From: Thalassospiraceae bacterium
Lineage (GTDB): Bacteria > Pseudomonadota > Alphaproteobacteria > Rhodospirillales > Magnetovibrionaceae
Reading direction: 5' to 3'
Assembly: GCA_030637845.1 (NCBI GenBank)
Contig: DAOWFT010000020.1
Coordinates: 1 to 12,153, forward strand
DNA: 12,153 nt
Shown: in pieces, positions 1-6,575 of the stretch
Position numbering within the stretch: the first letter of the stretch is position 1
Layout of the letters: every line of letters starts with the position of its first letter
Made by a program: the position numbers and the translations under genes
Notes under the pieces: model-generated
Told to the model about the DNA's origin: nothing
The model's database searches: none
Seen by the model: only the letters and a program-made list of their open reading frames with translations

Positions 1-177
1 AAAACCAACATCCGCGTAAACCTGATAAACCCCGGCGGCACCCGAACCGACATGCGGGCCGAAGCCATGCCGGGCGAAGACCCCCAAACCGTAAAACCGC
101 CAGAAGAAATAGTTGAATATTTTGTCGAACTGGCCGAGGCGTCATGTACGCGTCATGGCGAATTGATCGAGCTTTAG
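1..177 (+). CDS. Short-chain dehydrogenase/reductase, C-terminal fragment (5' end outside window)
   Basis: Frame 1 is open from the first base to the TAG at 175-177 and gives 58 residues. It begins KTNIRVNLINPGGTRTDMRA and continues with a PGEDP motif and a PPEEIVEYF stretch, ending HGELIEL. The RVN-x-x-NPGGTRT-x-MR segment is the part of classical SDR enzymes that follows the catalytic Tyr-x-x-x-Lys and lines the cofactor pocket. The MRA-x-A-x-PGEDP continuation is what I recall from YciK-like SDRs. The Rossmann motif and catalytic residues lie upstream of the window, so substrate and cofactor cannot be judged. The gene is 29 bases upstream of the MlrC-family gene on the same strand and may be cotranscribed with it. 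SDR membership is fairly sure; the subfamily is a guess. Confidence 0.8.
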   Translation, partial: KTNIRVNLINPGGTRTDMRAEAMPGEDPQTVKPPEEIVEYFVELAEASCTRHGELIEL

Positions 178-206
178 TCACAGACGCAAAAGCGCAAAGG
201 CGCAAA

Positions 207-1697
207 ATGGCACACATTGCCGTAGGTGGTTTTCACCACGAAACAAATACCTTCGCACCCAGCATCGCCACATATGATGATTTTGTGGCCAGTGACGCAT
301 GGCCCGGCCTTTGCGCGGGAGGTGATATTTTCGAAAAAACCCACGGCATCAACTTGCCCGTGGCCGGGTTCGCCGAGCAGGCCAAAAATCTAGGTCATAA
401 ATTGACCGGTCTTATATGGTGCGCCGCACCCCCTTCGGGCCCGGTCGAAGGCCCGGCATTTGAAACCGTTATGGAACAAATGCTATCTGGCTTAAGGGAT
501 GCCGGAAGCATTGATGGCCTGTTCATGGACTTGCACGGTGCCATGGTTGTTGAAAACTTTGCCGATGGTGACGGTGAAATATTAAAACGTGTTCGCCATG
601 CCATTGGGCCTGAGGTTCCATTGGTGGTTGCGCTTGATTTTCACGCCAACATAAGCCCCGCAATGTGCGTCCATGTTGATGGCGTTGTGGTTTATCGCAC
701 CTACCCTCATGTGGATATGTTTGAAACCGGCGAGCGGGCGGCAAATATTTTAAATCAGATAATTATTGATGGCAAAAAACGGTTTGTGGCACTAGCCCAA
801 GGGAAATTTCTTGTGCCGCTGGCGTGGCAAAGCACCCTTTCTGAACCGGCCAAGGGAATATATGCGGGCCTTGACCAGCTAGAAACCCCCGGCATTGATG
901 CGCTATCAATCGCAATGGGTTTTCCCCCGGCAGATGTTTTTGATTGTGGCCCGGCTGCGGTGGTATCGGGGGCGGATGAAAATGCGGTCAAAAAAGCCGC
1001 CGCCACGGCAATTGGCTTATTAGCCGATAGCGAAAATGATTTTGCCGGAACCCTTTACCAGCCGGATGATGCGTTGCGCTTGGCGGATAAAATATTTGAT
1101 GGTAATGGCCCGGTGATATTGGCCGATACCCAAGACAACCCCGGCGGCGGCGGTGATGGCGATACCACCGGGCTTTTAAAAGCCATGATAAACGCGAACG
1201 TAAAAAATGCGGTCGCGGGTATTTTTGCCGAACCGATTGCGGTAAAAAATGCAATCGAAGCTGGAATTAATCAAAGCTTTGAAATGGATTTCGGTTCCAC
1301 AAAACGCTTTGGCGGCGACACCCCGCTTAAGGCAAGGTTTAAGGTTTTGGCGCTGGGTAGCGGAAAGTTCAAAGCCCAGGGCCCGTTTTTTGCGGGCGCT
1401 GAGATAGATCTCGGGCCCATGGCATTGCTGGAAACGAGCGGAGTAAAAATTGCGGTCTCAACCAAAAAACAACAAGCAGCCGACCGTGCCATGTTTAGAC
1501 ATCTGGGAATTGAGCCTGAAAAATGTTCGGTGTTGGCGCTTAAAAGCTCGGTTCACTTTCGCGCCGATTTCGAAGAAATAGCCGCCGATATTTTGGTGGT
1601 TGAGGCCCCGGGAGCCAATATCGCCGATCCACGAAAGCTGGATTATAAAAATATCCGGCCCGACATAAGGCGCTTCCCCCCCAAGGATAAACCATAA
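207..1697 (+). CDS. M81 family metallopeptidase (MlrC / DUF1485 type)
   Basis: This is a 496-residue protein of the M81 family, whose best-known member MlrC degrades linearised microcystin. Most family members have no proven substrate, so microcystin degradation should not be assumed. Visible motifs: GGFHHETNTF near residues 7-16, MDLHGAM at 107-113, DFHAN at 144-148 and YRTYPHVDM at 163-171. The Asp/His residues in these are the expected zinc ligands. The MlrC C-terminal domain shows DTQDNPGGGGDGDTT at 307-321. An in-frame ATG at 144 would overlap the SDR gene. I prefer the ATG at 207 because AAAGG lies six bases upstream (196-200) and MAHIAVGGFHHET matches the usual family N-terminus. No signal peptide is visible, so it is probably cytoplasmic. 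Its stop is two bases from the stop of the convergent cobD-type gene. Confidence 0.9.
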   Translation: MAHIAVGGFHHETNTFAPSIATYDDFVASDAWPGLCAGGDIFEKTHGINLPVAGFAEQAKNLGHKLTGLIWCAAPPSGPVEGPAFETVMEQMLSGLRDAGSIDGLFMDLHGAMVVENFADGDGEILKRVRHAIGPEVPLVVALDFHANISPAMCVHVDGVVVYRTYPHVDMFETGERAANILNQIIIDGKKRFVALAQGKFLVPLAWQSTLSEPAKGIYAGLDQLETPGIDALSIAMGFPPADVFDCGPAAVVSGADENAVKKAAATAIGLLADSENDFAGTLYQPDDALRLADKIFDGNGPVILADTQDNPGGGGDGDTTGLLKAMINANVKNAVAGIFAEPIAVKNAIEAGINQSFEMDFGSTKRFGGDTPLKARFKVLALGSGKFKAQGPFFAGAEIDLGPMALLETSGVKIAVSTKKQQAADRAMFRHLGIEPEKCSVLALKSSVHFRADFEEIAADILVVEAPGANIADPRKLDYKNIRPDIRRFPPKDKP

Positions 1698-1699
1698 GC

Positions 1700-2743
1700 T
1701 TAACCAGCAAGCGCGCTCTCAAGGCGGGCAAAGGCTGCATCGTTTTTAGGGATGCCAAAACGCAGCCAATTAGGGTTTTCAGTAAACGGGCGAACTAAAA
1801 TACCCGCCCGGCCAAGGCGTTCAAATATTTCATTTGCCAAATCGTGACGGACTAAACGGAAAAGACTGGTTCCACCAATAATTTCCATGCCCTCACCAAT
1901 GGCCGAAGATTGTAAAACCGTATCAAGTTTTTTTGCATTTTCACTTAGCTGTTTGTTGGTTTTTTCTATCCATTCGCCATCGGCAAAGGCAGAAATACCC
2001 GCCCAGATAGCCGGGCCCGAAACCGCCCACGGCCCGAGCTTATCTTCGATCAATTTGGCGGTTCCCCCGTCTGTTATGGCAAAGCCAAGACGGACCCCGC
2101 CCAGTCCAAAAAACTTTCCAAACGACCTTAGGATTATCAACCCCGGCACCCCGGCATGGGGGCAAAGGGAAAGCTCCGGCTGAACATCGGCAAATGCTTC
2201 ATCGACCACCAGCGCCCCGCCGCGCTCATACATTTCGGCGGCCAACGCCAGCAAGCCATCAACCTGATGCATGGTGCCGGTTGGATTGTTTGGGTTAACC
2301 ACCACAGCAAAGCTTGCGGACCCTGCCGCTTGGGCACAGGTGCTGTTTTCTGAAACAACCATATGCCCGGCCTTGGCCCAGCATTGTTCGTGCTCGGCAT
2401 AGGTCGGGCCAAGAATAGAAACGCTTGCGGGCTTGAATAACCCCGGCACCAACCCGACCAATGATTGCGATCCGGGGGCGGCTACAATTTCGGCGTCACC
2501 GGCCACGCCATAATAATTTCTGGCAGTATCTAAAAGGCGGTTCATATCATCCGTTCCCGGCAATCTAGATAACAGATCATCCGGAATGGGGCCCAGCGGA
2601 TATGGATTGGGGTTTATCCCGGTTGATAGGTCAAGCCAGCCATCATCGGGCCTGCCAAAACGGGAGGAAGCGACGCCGACATCCCCGCCGTGGAGGATGG
2701 TTTGAGGTTTGGGATTTAGGTATTTTATGGCGGCATCGGTCAT
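1700..2743 (-). CDS. cobD: Threonine-phosphate decarboxylase (PLP-dependent, cobalamin aminopropanol arm)
   Basis: The 347-residue product is a fold-type I PLP enzyme of the aminotransferase I/II superfamily. The family makes (R)-1-amino-2-propanol phosphate from L-threonine phosphate for the lower-ligand arm of cobalamin; it is called CobD in Salmonella and CobC in Pseudomonas denitrificans. Seen here: HGGDVG near residues 18-23, DLSTGINPNPYPLGP at 38-52, NPNNPTG at 150-156, DEAF at 181-184, and SFGKFFGLGGVRLGF at 207-221 with the PLP lysine at K210. That last motif separates it from histidinol-phosphate aminotransferase. An in-frame TTG at 2749 lies two codons upstream of the ATG; neither has a clear Shine-Dalgarno, and I chose the ATG. 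No other cobalamin gene is in the window, and I see no B12 riboswitch in the 97-base gap to the divergent marC-type gene. Confidence 0.9.
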   Translation of the reverse strand: MTDAAIKYLNPKPQTILHGGDVGVASSRFGRPDDGWLDLSTGINPNPYPLGPIPDDLLSRLPGTDDMNRLLDTARNYYGVAGDAEIVAAPGSQSLVGLVPGLFKPASVSILGPTYAEHEQCWAKAGHMVVSENSTCAQAAGSASFAVVVNPNNPTGTMHQVDGLLALAAEMYERGGALVVDEAFADVQPELSLCPHAGVPGLIILRSFGKFFGLGGVRLGFAITDGGTAKLIEDKLGPWAVSGPAIWAGISAFADGEWIEKTNKQLSENAKKLDTVLQSSAIGEGMEIIGGTSLFRLVRHDLANEIFERLGRAGILVRPFTENPNWLRFGIPKNDAAFARLESALAG

Positions 2744-2840
2744 TATCAATAACCACTACCAGATTACGGCCCTTATTGCGAGAAGCGCCAGCCATGAATT
2801 AGGTTTTAAATACCGGGATTTTGCTGGTACCCTTCCGGCC

Positions 2841-3467
2841 ATGAACGAAACAGCGCTAGTAGCCTTTGCCACATTTTTTGCCACCGTCGGCCCCATAGAA
2901 GCGGCGGCACTTTTTGCCGCCCTAACCGCGCGCTCAACCGCCAGAGAACGCAGGATAATGGCGTTCAAGGGCGTTGGCATTGCAATGGTCATACTGCTTT
3001 TGTTTTCTTTTTTTGGTGGGGCCGCGCTTGAACGTCTGGGCATCACCTTGGATGCCATGCGGGTCGCTGGTGGTATTTTGCTTTTTCTTATTGCCGTGGA
3101 TATGGTTTTTGCAAGACCATCGGGCAGCACATCAACCACCGAAGATGAAACCGATGAAGCCAAGCGCAGACAGGATATATCCGTATTCCCACTGGCAACA
3201 CCGCTGATCGCCGGGCCCGGAACCATGGGCGCGGTGGTTATGCTCAGCGCCGAAGCCGGAAACGATATGGTGAAATTGAGTTCGGTTATTGCGGCATTGA
3301 TGGCGGTTCTGGCCATATGCCTTGCATCATTAATGGTGTCCAGTCAGCTACAACGCATATTCGGGGTTACCGGGCTTAACGTCCTATCGCGGGTGGTTGG
3401 GGTGTTGCTGGCGGCACTGGCGGTACAGTTTGTGTTTGATGGCTTAAAAAGTAGCTTTCTTGCATAA
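2841..3467 (+). CDS. MarC family integral membrane protein
   Basis: This 208-residue protein is rich in hydrophobic segments, with about six likely membrane helices (roughly residues 4-28, 42-62, 72-91, 112-136, 147-166 and 180-200). Residues 112-127, DISVFPLATPLIAGPG, are the MarC/UPF0056 signature, and TFFATVGPIEAAALFAALT at 11-29 matches the first half of the internal duplication. A charged loop at 97-113 separates the two halves. MarC was once linked to multiple antibiotic resistance, but that role was later withdrawn; a transport function is suspected and unproven. The frame is open back to 2709, but such a start would add 44 hydrophilic residues and lie inside the divergent gene. The ATG at 2841 gives the normal family N-terminus and length, though no good Shine-Dalgarno precedes it. 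The DUF3253-type gene follows after 46 bases. Confidence 0.9.
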   Translation: MNETALVAFATFFATVGPIEAAALFAALTARSTARERRIMAFKGVGIAMVILLLFSFFGGAALERLGITLDAMRVAGGILLFLIAVDMVFARPSGSTSTTEDETDEAKRRQDISVFPLATPLIAGPGTMGAVVMLSAEAGNDMVKLSSVIAALMAVLAICLASLMVSSQLQRIFGVTGLNVLSRVVGVLLAALAVQFVFDGLKSSFLA

Positions 3468-3513
3468 AAAACATCAAGACTACTCCGTCTTGCCATGATA
3501 GAACCCAGACATC

Positions 3514-3822
3514 ATGAGCGAAGAAAAAACAGAACCCGCAGAACCAAAAGACGATCCAATCGCCAGCACAATCCTTGAGCTATTGGGGAGAGGCAAAACC
3601 CTTGCGTTCAAGGACATTGCAATGGCGTTGGCGGAAAAAAAGCGCAAGCCCAAGGACGGGCCGGAATTATGGCGCCGTTATGTCACGGCTGTGAAACAAC
3701 AGGCGGTTCATCTTGCAAGAAAAGGTCGGATTGAAATTGTACGCAAAGGCATCGTCGCCGACCCGGATGATTTCAAAGGCATCGTCAGGCTGCGCCTACC
3801 CGAAAAGAAATCTAAAAAATAA
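3514..3822 (+). CDS. DUF3253-type small winged-helix-like protein
   Basis: A 102-residue charged protein. The pattern is an acidic/lysine-rich start (residues 1-14), then STILELLGRGKTLAFKDIA (18-36), then WRRYVTAVKQQAVHLARKGRIEIVRKG (48-74), and DPDDFKGIVRLRLP (83-96). This order (short helical half, W-R-x-x-x-x-x-V-x-x-x-A-x-x-L, a GxIxIxxKG turn, then DPxxFxGxVRLRL) is how I remember DUF3253, a family predicted to form a winged helix. Its function is unknown and nucleic-acid binding is only inference. It lacks the cysteine-containing segment that many members carry. The ATG at 3514 has only a weak upstream purine run. It follows the marC-type gene by 46 bases. Its TAA ends at 3822 and the stop codon of the opposing Sel1-repeat gene begins at 3823. 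Confidence 0.75.
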   Translation: MSEEKTEPAEPKDDPIASTILELLGRGKTLAFKDIAMALAEKKRKPKDGPELWRRYVTAVKQQAVHLARKGRIEIVRKGIVADPDDFKGIVRLRLPEKKSKK

Positions 3823-4536
3823 TCATTTGGTGTTTTTTAGTATTATTTTTTCCGCTTCCTCGATCTGGTAGCGATTCATTTTTGATTTAAGTTTTTCCAG
3901 AGATTTAACCGGATCGTAGCTGCGGCTAACGGCAATAGTTTCGGCCGCCCTTGGCAATGCCAATTTGTACCAAACATATGCGGTGATATAATCCTGCGTT
4001 ACGCCCCAGCCTTCTTCGTACATGGCGCCCAGAATATACTGTGCAACCGGATGGCCCTGCCTCGCTGCCTGCCTATAAAACTTTATGGCTTTTCCATAAT
4101 CGTGATCAACGCCACGGCCTTTGAAATACATTTGTCCAAGATTAAATTGCGCTTCGCTATGTTTGCCAAAACTTGCCGCCAGCCGATACCATTTTGATGC
4201 AGAAAAAAAGTCCTGCTTTATTCCCACGCCGCTTTCATATGCCTTGGCCAAACTGAACTGAGCCGGAACATGGCCTTGTTCGGCTGCTTTTTTATACCAA
4301 AGCGCTGCTGCATTGGGGTTTAGGGTCACGCCCTCGCCGCGTTCGTAGTATCCACCCAATTGATATTGGGCCTCCATATCTCCGCTTTCGGCAACCGGTT
4401 TCAGCTTTTTGACTTTTGATGCCAGCTTTATTTTTTTTACGATTGCTGGATCGTATTCAGGATCGCCCTTCAATACCCACAAGGTGCCGCCGCCGAGAAT
4501 AACAAGCACTACAATAGCTGAAATAAGGCGTTTCAT
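3823..4536 (-). CDS. Sel1-repeat (SLR/TPR-like) protein with N-terminal membrane anchor
   Basis: This 237-residue protein starts MKRLISAIVVLVILGGGTLW, one hydrophobic helix (about 4-22) with a short basic cytoplasmic end. There is no lipobox or clear signal-peptidase site, so I expect a single-pass inner-membrane protein with a periplasmic body. About four Sel1-like repeats follow, near residues 54-88, 90-124, 127-162 and 163-198. They show the A-x-x-x-L-G-x-x-Y-x-x-G-x-G-V and A-x-x-W-Y-x-x-A-A-x-x-G patterns. The lysine/glutamate-rich C-terminus (about 208-235) looks helical. Sel1 proteins are mostly protein-binding scaffolds; no specific partner can be named. It lies downstream of the small lipoprotein gene on the same strand with a 97-base gap, so cotranscription is possible. 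Confidence 0.88.
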   Translation of the reverse strand: MKRLISAIVVLVILGGGTLWVLKGDPEYDPAIVKKIKLASKVKKLKPVAESGDMEAQYQLGGYYERGEGVTLNPNAAALWYKKAAEQGHVPAQFSLAKAYESGVGIKQDFFSASKWYRLAASFGKHSEAQFNLGQMYFKGRGVDHDYGKAIKFYRQAARQGHPVAQYILGAMYEEGWGVTQDYITAYVWYKLALPRAAETIAVSRSYDPVKSLEKLKSKMNRYQIEEAEKIILKNTK

Positions 4537-4569
4537 TTATTTACCGTCACCTAAAATTAACCCGCATCC

Positions 4570-4599
4570 ATTGTCGTCAATAGTATTGTCGCCAATAGT
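4570..4599. repeat. Two-copy 15-bp direct repeat in the lipoprotein/Sel1 gap
   Basis: The units ATTGTCGTCAATAGT (4570-4584) and ATTGTCGCCAATAGT (4585-4599) are adjacent and differ at one base. They lie in the 97-base gap between the lipoprotein stop and the Sel1 gene start, about 35-65 bases upstream of that start. This could be a duplicated regulator site or slippage debris. No known motif is recognised. Confidence 0.6.
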
Positions 4600-4633
4600 T
4601 AAACGGGGTTTTTTGTTGTTGGCGCTTATTTAA

Positions 4634-5023
4634 TTAGTATTGGGCGCTACCAACAACTTTCTCCTTCGGAATATTTTCATCCGGTTTGGAGTAGCACGTT
4701 ACATCACCTATTGAGCTATAGCACGTAACTTTAGGTGCGGGGTTAGCCTCGTCTTCGACGCAATATGTACGCCCCTGCTCGCGGCGAACGGTTGAGCAAT
4801 CCTTTCCGCTGGCACCGGATACCACATGATCTTCTATTGTCTTGTCGGTGGTCATTACCAATGCGGCATCAATAGGGAAAATATTTGCAACGGTCGAGAC
4901 AATCGGCTTGGGCAGTACCTGATAAAATTCGCACCCGGACAGCCACAGCCCGACAAAAGCAATCGAGCATACTCTCGTAATGTTTTTGGCAATATTTTTG
5001 GTGTTTTTGTTAACCGAATTCAT
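4634..5023 (-). CDS. Small conserved alphaproteobacterial-type lipoprotein
   Basis: The 129-residue product begins MNSVNKNTKNIAKNITRVCS and has a hydrophobic stretch ending in LSGC, a lipobox with Cys31 as the predicted lipidated residue. The mature part has DHVVSGASGKDCSTVRREQG (66-84), Cys88, and a CYSSIGDVTCY motif at 101-111. The paired cysteines suggest disulfides in the periplasm. I recall the DCS-x(10-12)-C plus CY-x(6)-TCY arrangement from uncharacterised alphaproteobacterial lipoproteins; the function is unknown. A GTG at 5062 would extend the N-terminus by 13 residues. I chose the ATG at 5023 because it gives a normal lipoprotein signal. It is divergent from the peroxiredoxin-like gene, with a CtrA-like box in the shared upstream region. 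Confidence 0.8.
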   Translation of the reverse strand: MNSVNKNTKNIAKNITRVCSIAFVGLWLSGCEFYQVLPKPIVSTVANIFPIDAALVMTTDKTIEDHVVSGASGKDCSTVRREQGRTYCVEDEANPAPKVTCYSSIGDVTCYSKPDENIPKEKVVGSAQY

Positions 5024-5105
5024 CTGGGTTTTTTCCACAAAAGTGCATAACCATACTGGCACGAAATAATATCACACGCCCTCTATACAAGTTCCACTAC
5101 CCCGG

Positions 5106-5121
5106 TTAAGTATTCGTTAAC
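5106..5121. promoter_or_regulatory. Candidate CtrA-binding box (TTAA-N7-TTAAC), symmetric
   Basis: TTAAGTATTCGTTAAC matches the full CtrA consensus TTAA-N7-TTAAC. Because it sits in GGTTAA-N7-TTAACC (5104-5122), the reverse strand matches too. It lies 46 bases before the peroxiredoxin-like start and about 83 bases from the lipoprotein start. CtrA is the alphaproteobacterial cell-cycle/motility response regulator. No CtrA gene is in the window, so binding is inferred from the motif only. Confidence 0.45.
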
Positions 5122-5154
5122 CACGGCCTACTTAAGTGCAAACATTAAAAAACA

Positions 5155-5160
5155 AAGGAA
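5155..5160 (+). promoter_or_regulatory. Ribosome binding site of the peroxiredoxin-like gene
   Basis: AAGGAA lies seven bases before the ATG at 5168. It supports that start, which also gives a family-like N-terminus. Confidence 0.7.
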
Positions 5161-5167
5161 GCGGATA

Positions 5168-5728
5168 ATGGCTTCAACCGAAACCCCAATTTGCGATTTT
5201 GGCTGGCAAGCCCCTCAGTTTAGCCTCCCGGGTGTTGATGGAAAAACCTATTCGCTGGAGGATATAAGCGGGCCCAAGGGAACGCTGGTAATGTTTATCT
5301 GCAACCACTGCCCCTATGTCATTGCCGTACAGGCGAGGCTGATTAGGGACGCCAAGGAATTGCAGGAAATTGGCATTGGGGTGGTGGCCATCAATTCCAA
5401 TGACGCGGTCCGCTACCCAAGCGACAACTTCGATGCCATGAAGGAAGTGGCGGCTGAAAAGGGTTATCCTTTTCCCTATCTGTTTGATGAACACCAAAGC
5501 GTTGCCAGATCGTATGATGCGGTCTGCACCCCTGATTTCTTTGGCTTTAATGCTGATTTGGGGCTTCAATACAGGGGTAGGCTCGATGCCTCACGCAAGG
5601 AAACGGCACCGGCGGACGCAAAACGAGAACTTTTTGAGGCCATGGAAATGGTGGCAAAAACAGGTCAGGGGCCACGGGAACAGACCCCGTCCATGGGTTG
5701 CTCGATAAAGTGGCGCGAAGACGACTAA
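5168..5728 (+). CDS. Thioredoxin family protein, peroxiredoxin-like (AhpC/TSA fold) with CNHC motif
   Basis: A 186-residue thioredoxin-fold protein. Residues 12-33 have the APQFSLPGVDGKTYSLED opening of AhpC/TSA domains. MFICNHCPYV at 42-51 carries a CxxC pair (C45, C48) in place of the single peroxidatic cysteine. CTPDFFGF at 120-127 contains the cis-proline loop, and PSMGCSIKW at 174-182 is a conserved tail. This combination is the PRX-like family usually annotated 'thioredoxin family protein'; reductase or peroxidase activity is untested for most members. There is no signal peptide, so it is probably cytoplasmic. It stands alone, with 184 bases before the next gene. A CtrA-like box lies just upstream. 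Confidence 0.88.
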   Translation: MASTETPICDFGWQAPQFSLPGVDGKTYSLEDISGPKGTLVMFICNHCPYVIAVQARLIRDAKELQEIGIGVVAINSNDAVRYPSDNFDAMKEVAAEKGYPFPYLFDEHQSVARSYDAVCTPDFFGFNADLGLQYRGRLDASRKETAPADAKRELFEAMEMVAKTGQGPREQTPSMGCSIKWREDD

Positions 5729-5799
5729 GGGGCTAAAAACCCTCAGAATACCCCAAAAAAGACCCCCAAAATACCACGTGTTTTCATGGCTTCGGGGCA

Positions 5800-5828
5800 T
5801 TGCTATTGCCCGGTGGCATGGCTATCTT
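5800..5828 (+). promoter_or_regulatory. Possible sigma-70-type promoter for the yfgM-like/bamB/der cluster
   Basis: TTGCTA at 5800-5805 and TATCTT at 5823-5828 are separated by 17 bases, each matching four of six consensus positions. They lie about 85 bases upstream of the first gene of the cluster. Such matches are common by chance. The rest of the 5729-5912 gap shows short G- and C-rich runs but no convincing terminator. Confidence 0.25.
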
Positions 5829-5912
5829 AGGCGGGCTTTAAGGGGGCTAATCCTTAGGGCGCGCCAATCAGGTAACAATCTTATAACAATCTAGCGGAAA
5901 AGCATTAATCAA

Positions 5913-6575
5913 GTGGCCGACCAAACAGACGACGCGATTATACGCGAAATTAATAGCGAGCTGCGCGAAGAGCAGATGAACAAGCTGTGGAAACGCTATG
6001 GCAGCGCCATAATTGGCGTGGCCGTAGCCGTTGTGGTAATCGTGGCTGGATATCAGGGCTGGAAAACCTACAGCACATCGGTTCGCATGAGCGAGGGTGA
6101 GAAATTTCACAGCGCAGAACTTGCGGCTGAAAGCGGCGATAGCGAAGCCGCCCTTGCCCAATTGGCAGCACTTGGAGAAAGCGGAAAAAGCGGCTACGGC
6201 GTGCTGGCTCTTTTTCAACAAGCGGCAATACTTTCCGCCAAGGGCGACAGCCAGAGCGCTGCCGATATTTACAAAACAATCGCCACCGACAAATCAAACG
6301 CTAACGATATCAGCGGGCTTGCCCTTGTGCTCGGCGCACTACAGGAAATTAGTATTGGTGGAAATCACGACGAATTAGCCAAGCGGTTAAACGCCGCCAA
6401 CACCGATGACAACCCGTGGCGTTACAGCATCCGTGAGATACTGGGCCTTGTTGCAATCGAAACCGGCAACAAAGAAAATGCCGCAAAGCTGTTTGGGACA
6501 CTTGCCATTGATAACATGGCGCCTGAGGGCATAAGGGATCGCGCTCGTAAACTATTGGCGGGGCTTGGGTCTTGA
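5913..6575 (+). CDS. YfgM-like tetratricopeptide membrane protein (DUF2133-type)
   Basis: The 220-residue protein has a cytoplasmic N-terminus with the typical EINSELREEQMNKLWKRYG segment (12-30), one membrane helix (about 31-50), and a periplasmic helical body with TPR-like features. These include ALFQQAAIL around 98-106 and ILGLVAIETGNKENAAKLFG further on. YfgM in E. coli is an ancillary SecYEG-associated protein linked to periplasmic chaperones. The start is GTG at 5913; a GGAAA run lies about 13 bases upstream, so initiation looks weak. The stop TGA (6573-6575) shares a base with the ATG of bamB, implying translational coupling. Gene order yfgM-bamB-der matches the conserved proteobacterial cluster and supports the call. 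Confidence 0.85.
   Translation: MADQTDDAIIREINSELREEQMNKLWKRYGSAIIGVAVAVVVIVAGYQGWKTYSTSVRMSEGEKFHSAELAAESGDSEAALAQLAALGESGKSGYGVLALFQQAAILSAKGDSQSAADIYKTIATDKSNANDISGLALVLGALQEISIGGNHDELAKRLNAANTDDNPWRYSIREILGLVAIETGNKENAAKLFGTLAIDNMAPEGIRDRARKLLAGLGS

Noticed and set aside
144..206. N-terminal extension of the MlrC-family gene overlapping the SDR gene
   Set aside because: The 21 extra residues match no family feature, and the ATG at 207 has its own ribosome site.
2744..2840. Cobalamin riboswitch upstream of the cobD-type gene
   Set aside because: The gap is only 97 bases and no B12-box-like segment is visible on the minus strand.
2756..3316. A 186-codon minus-strand open frame opposite the marC-type gene
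   Set aside because: It mirrors a membrane-protein gene with a clear MarC signature and has a low-complexity Ala/Ser composition with no recognisable domain.
3475..3492. Hairpin CAAGAC-TACTCC-GTCTTG between the marC-type and DUF3253-type genes
   Set aside because: The six-base stem is real but no T-run follows, so I do not call it a terminator. It could be chance in a 46-base gap.
4590..4624. CGCCAA / TTGGCG inverted repeat flanking a T-run downstream of the lipoprotein gene
   Set aside because: The loop is 23 bases and the T-run lies in the loop on the wrong strand for the minus-strand gene.
5795..5811. GGGCA-N7-TGCCC hairpin in the gap after the peroxiredoxin-like gene
   Set aside because: It has a five-base stem without a T-run, and it overlaps the possible promoter of the next cluster.
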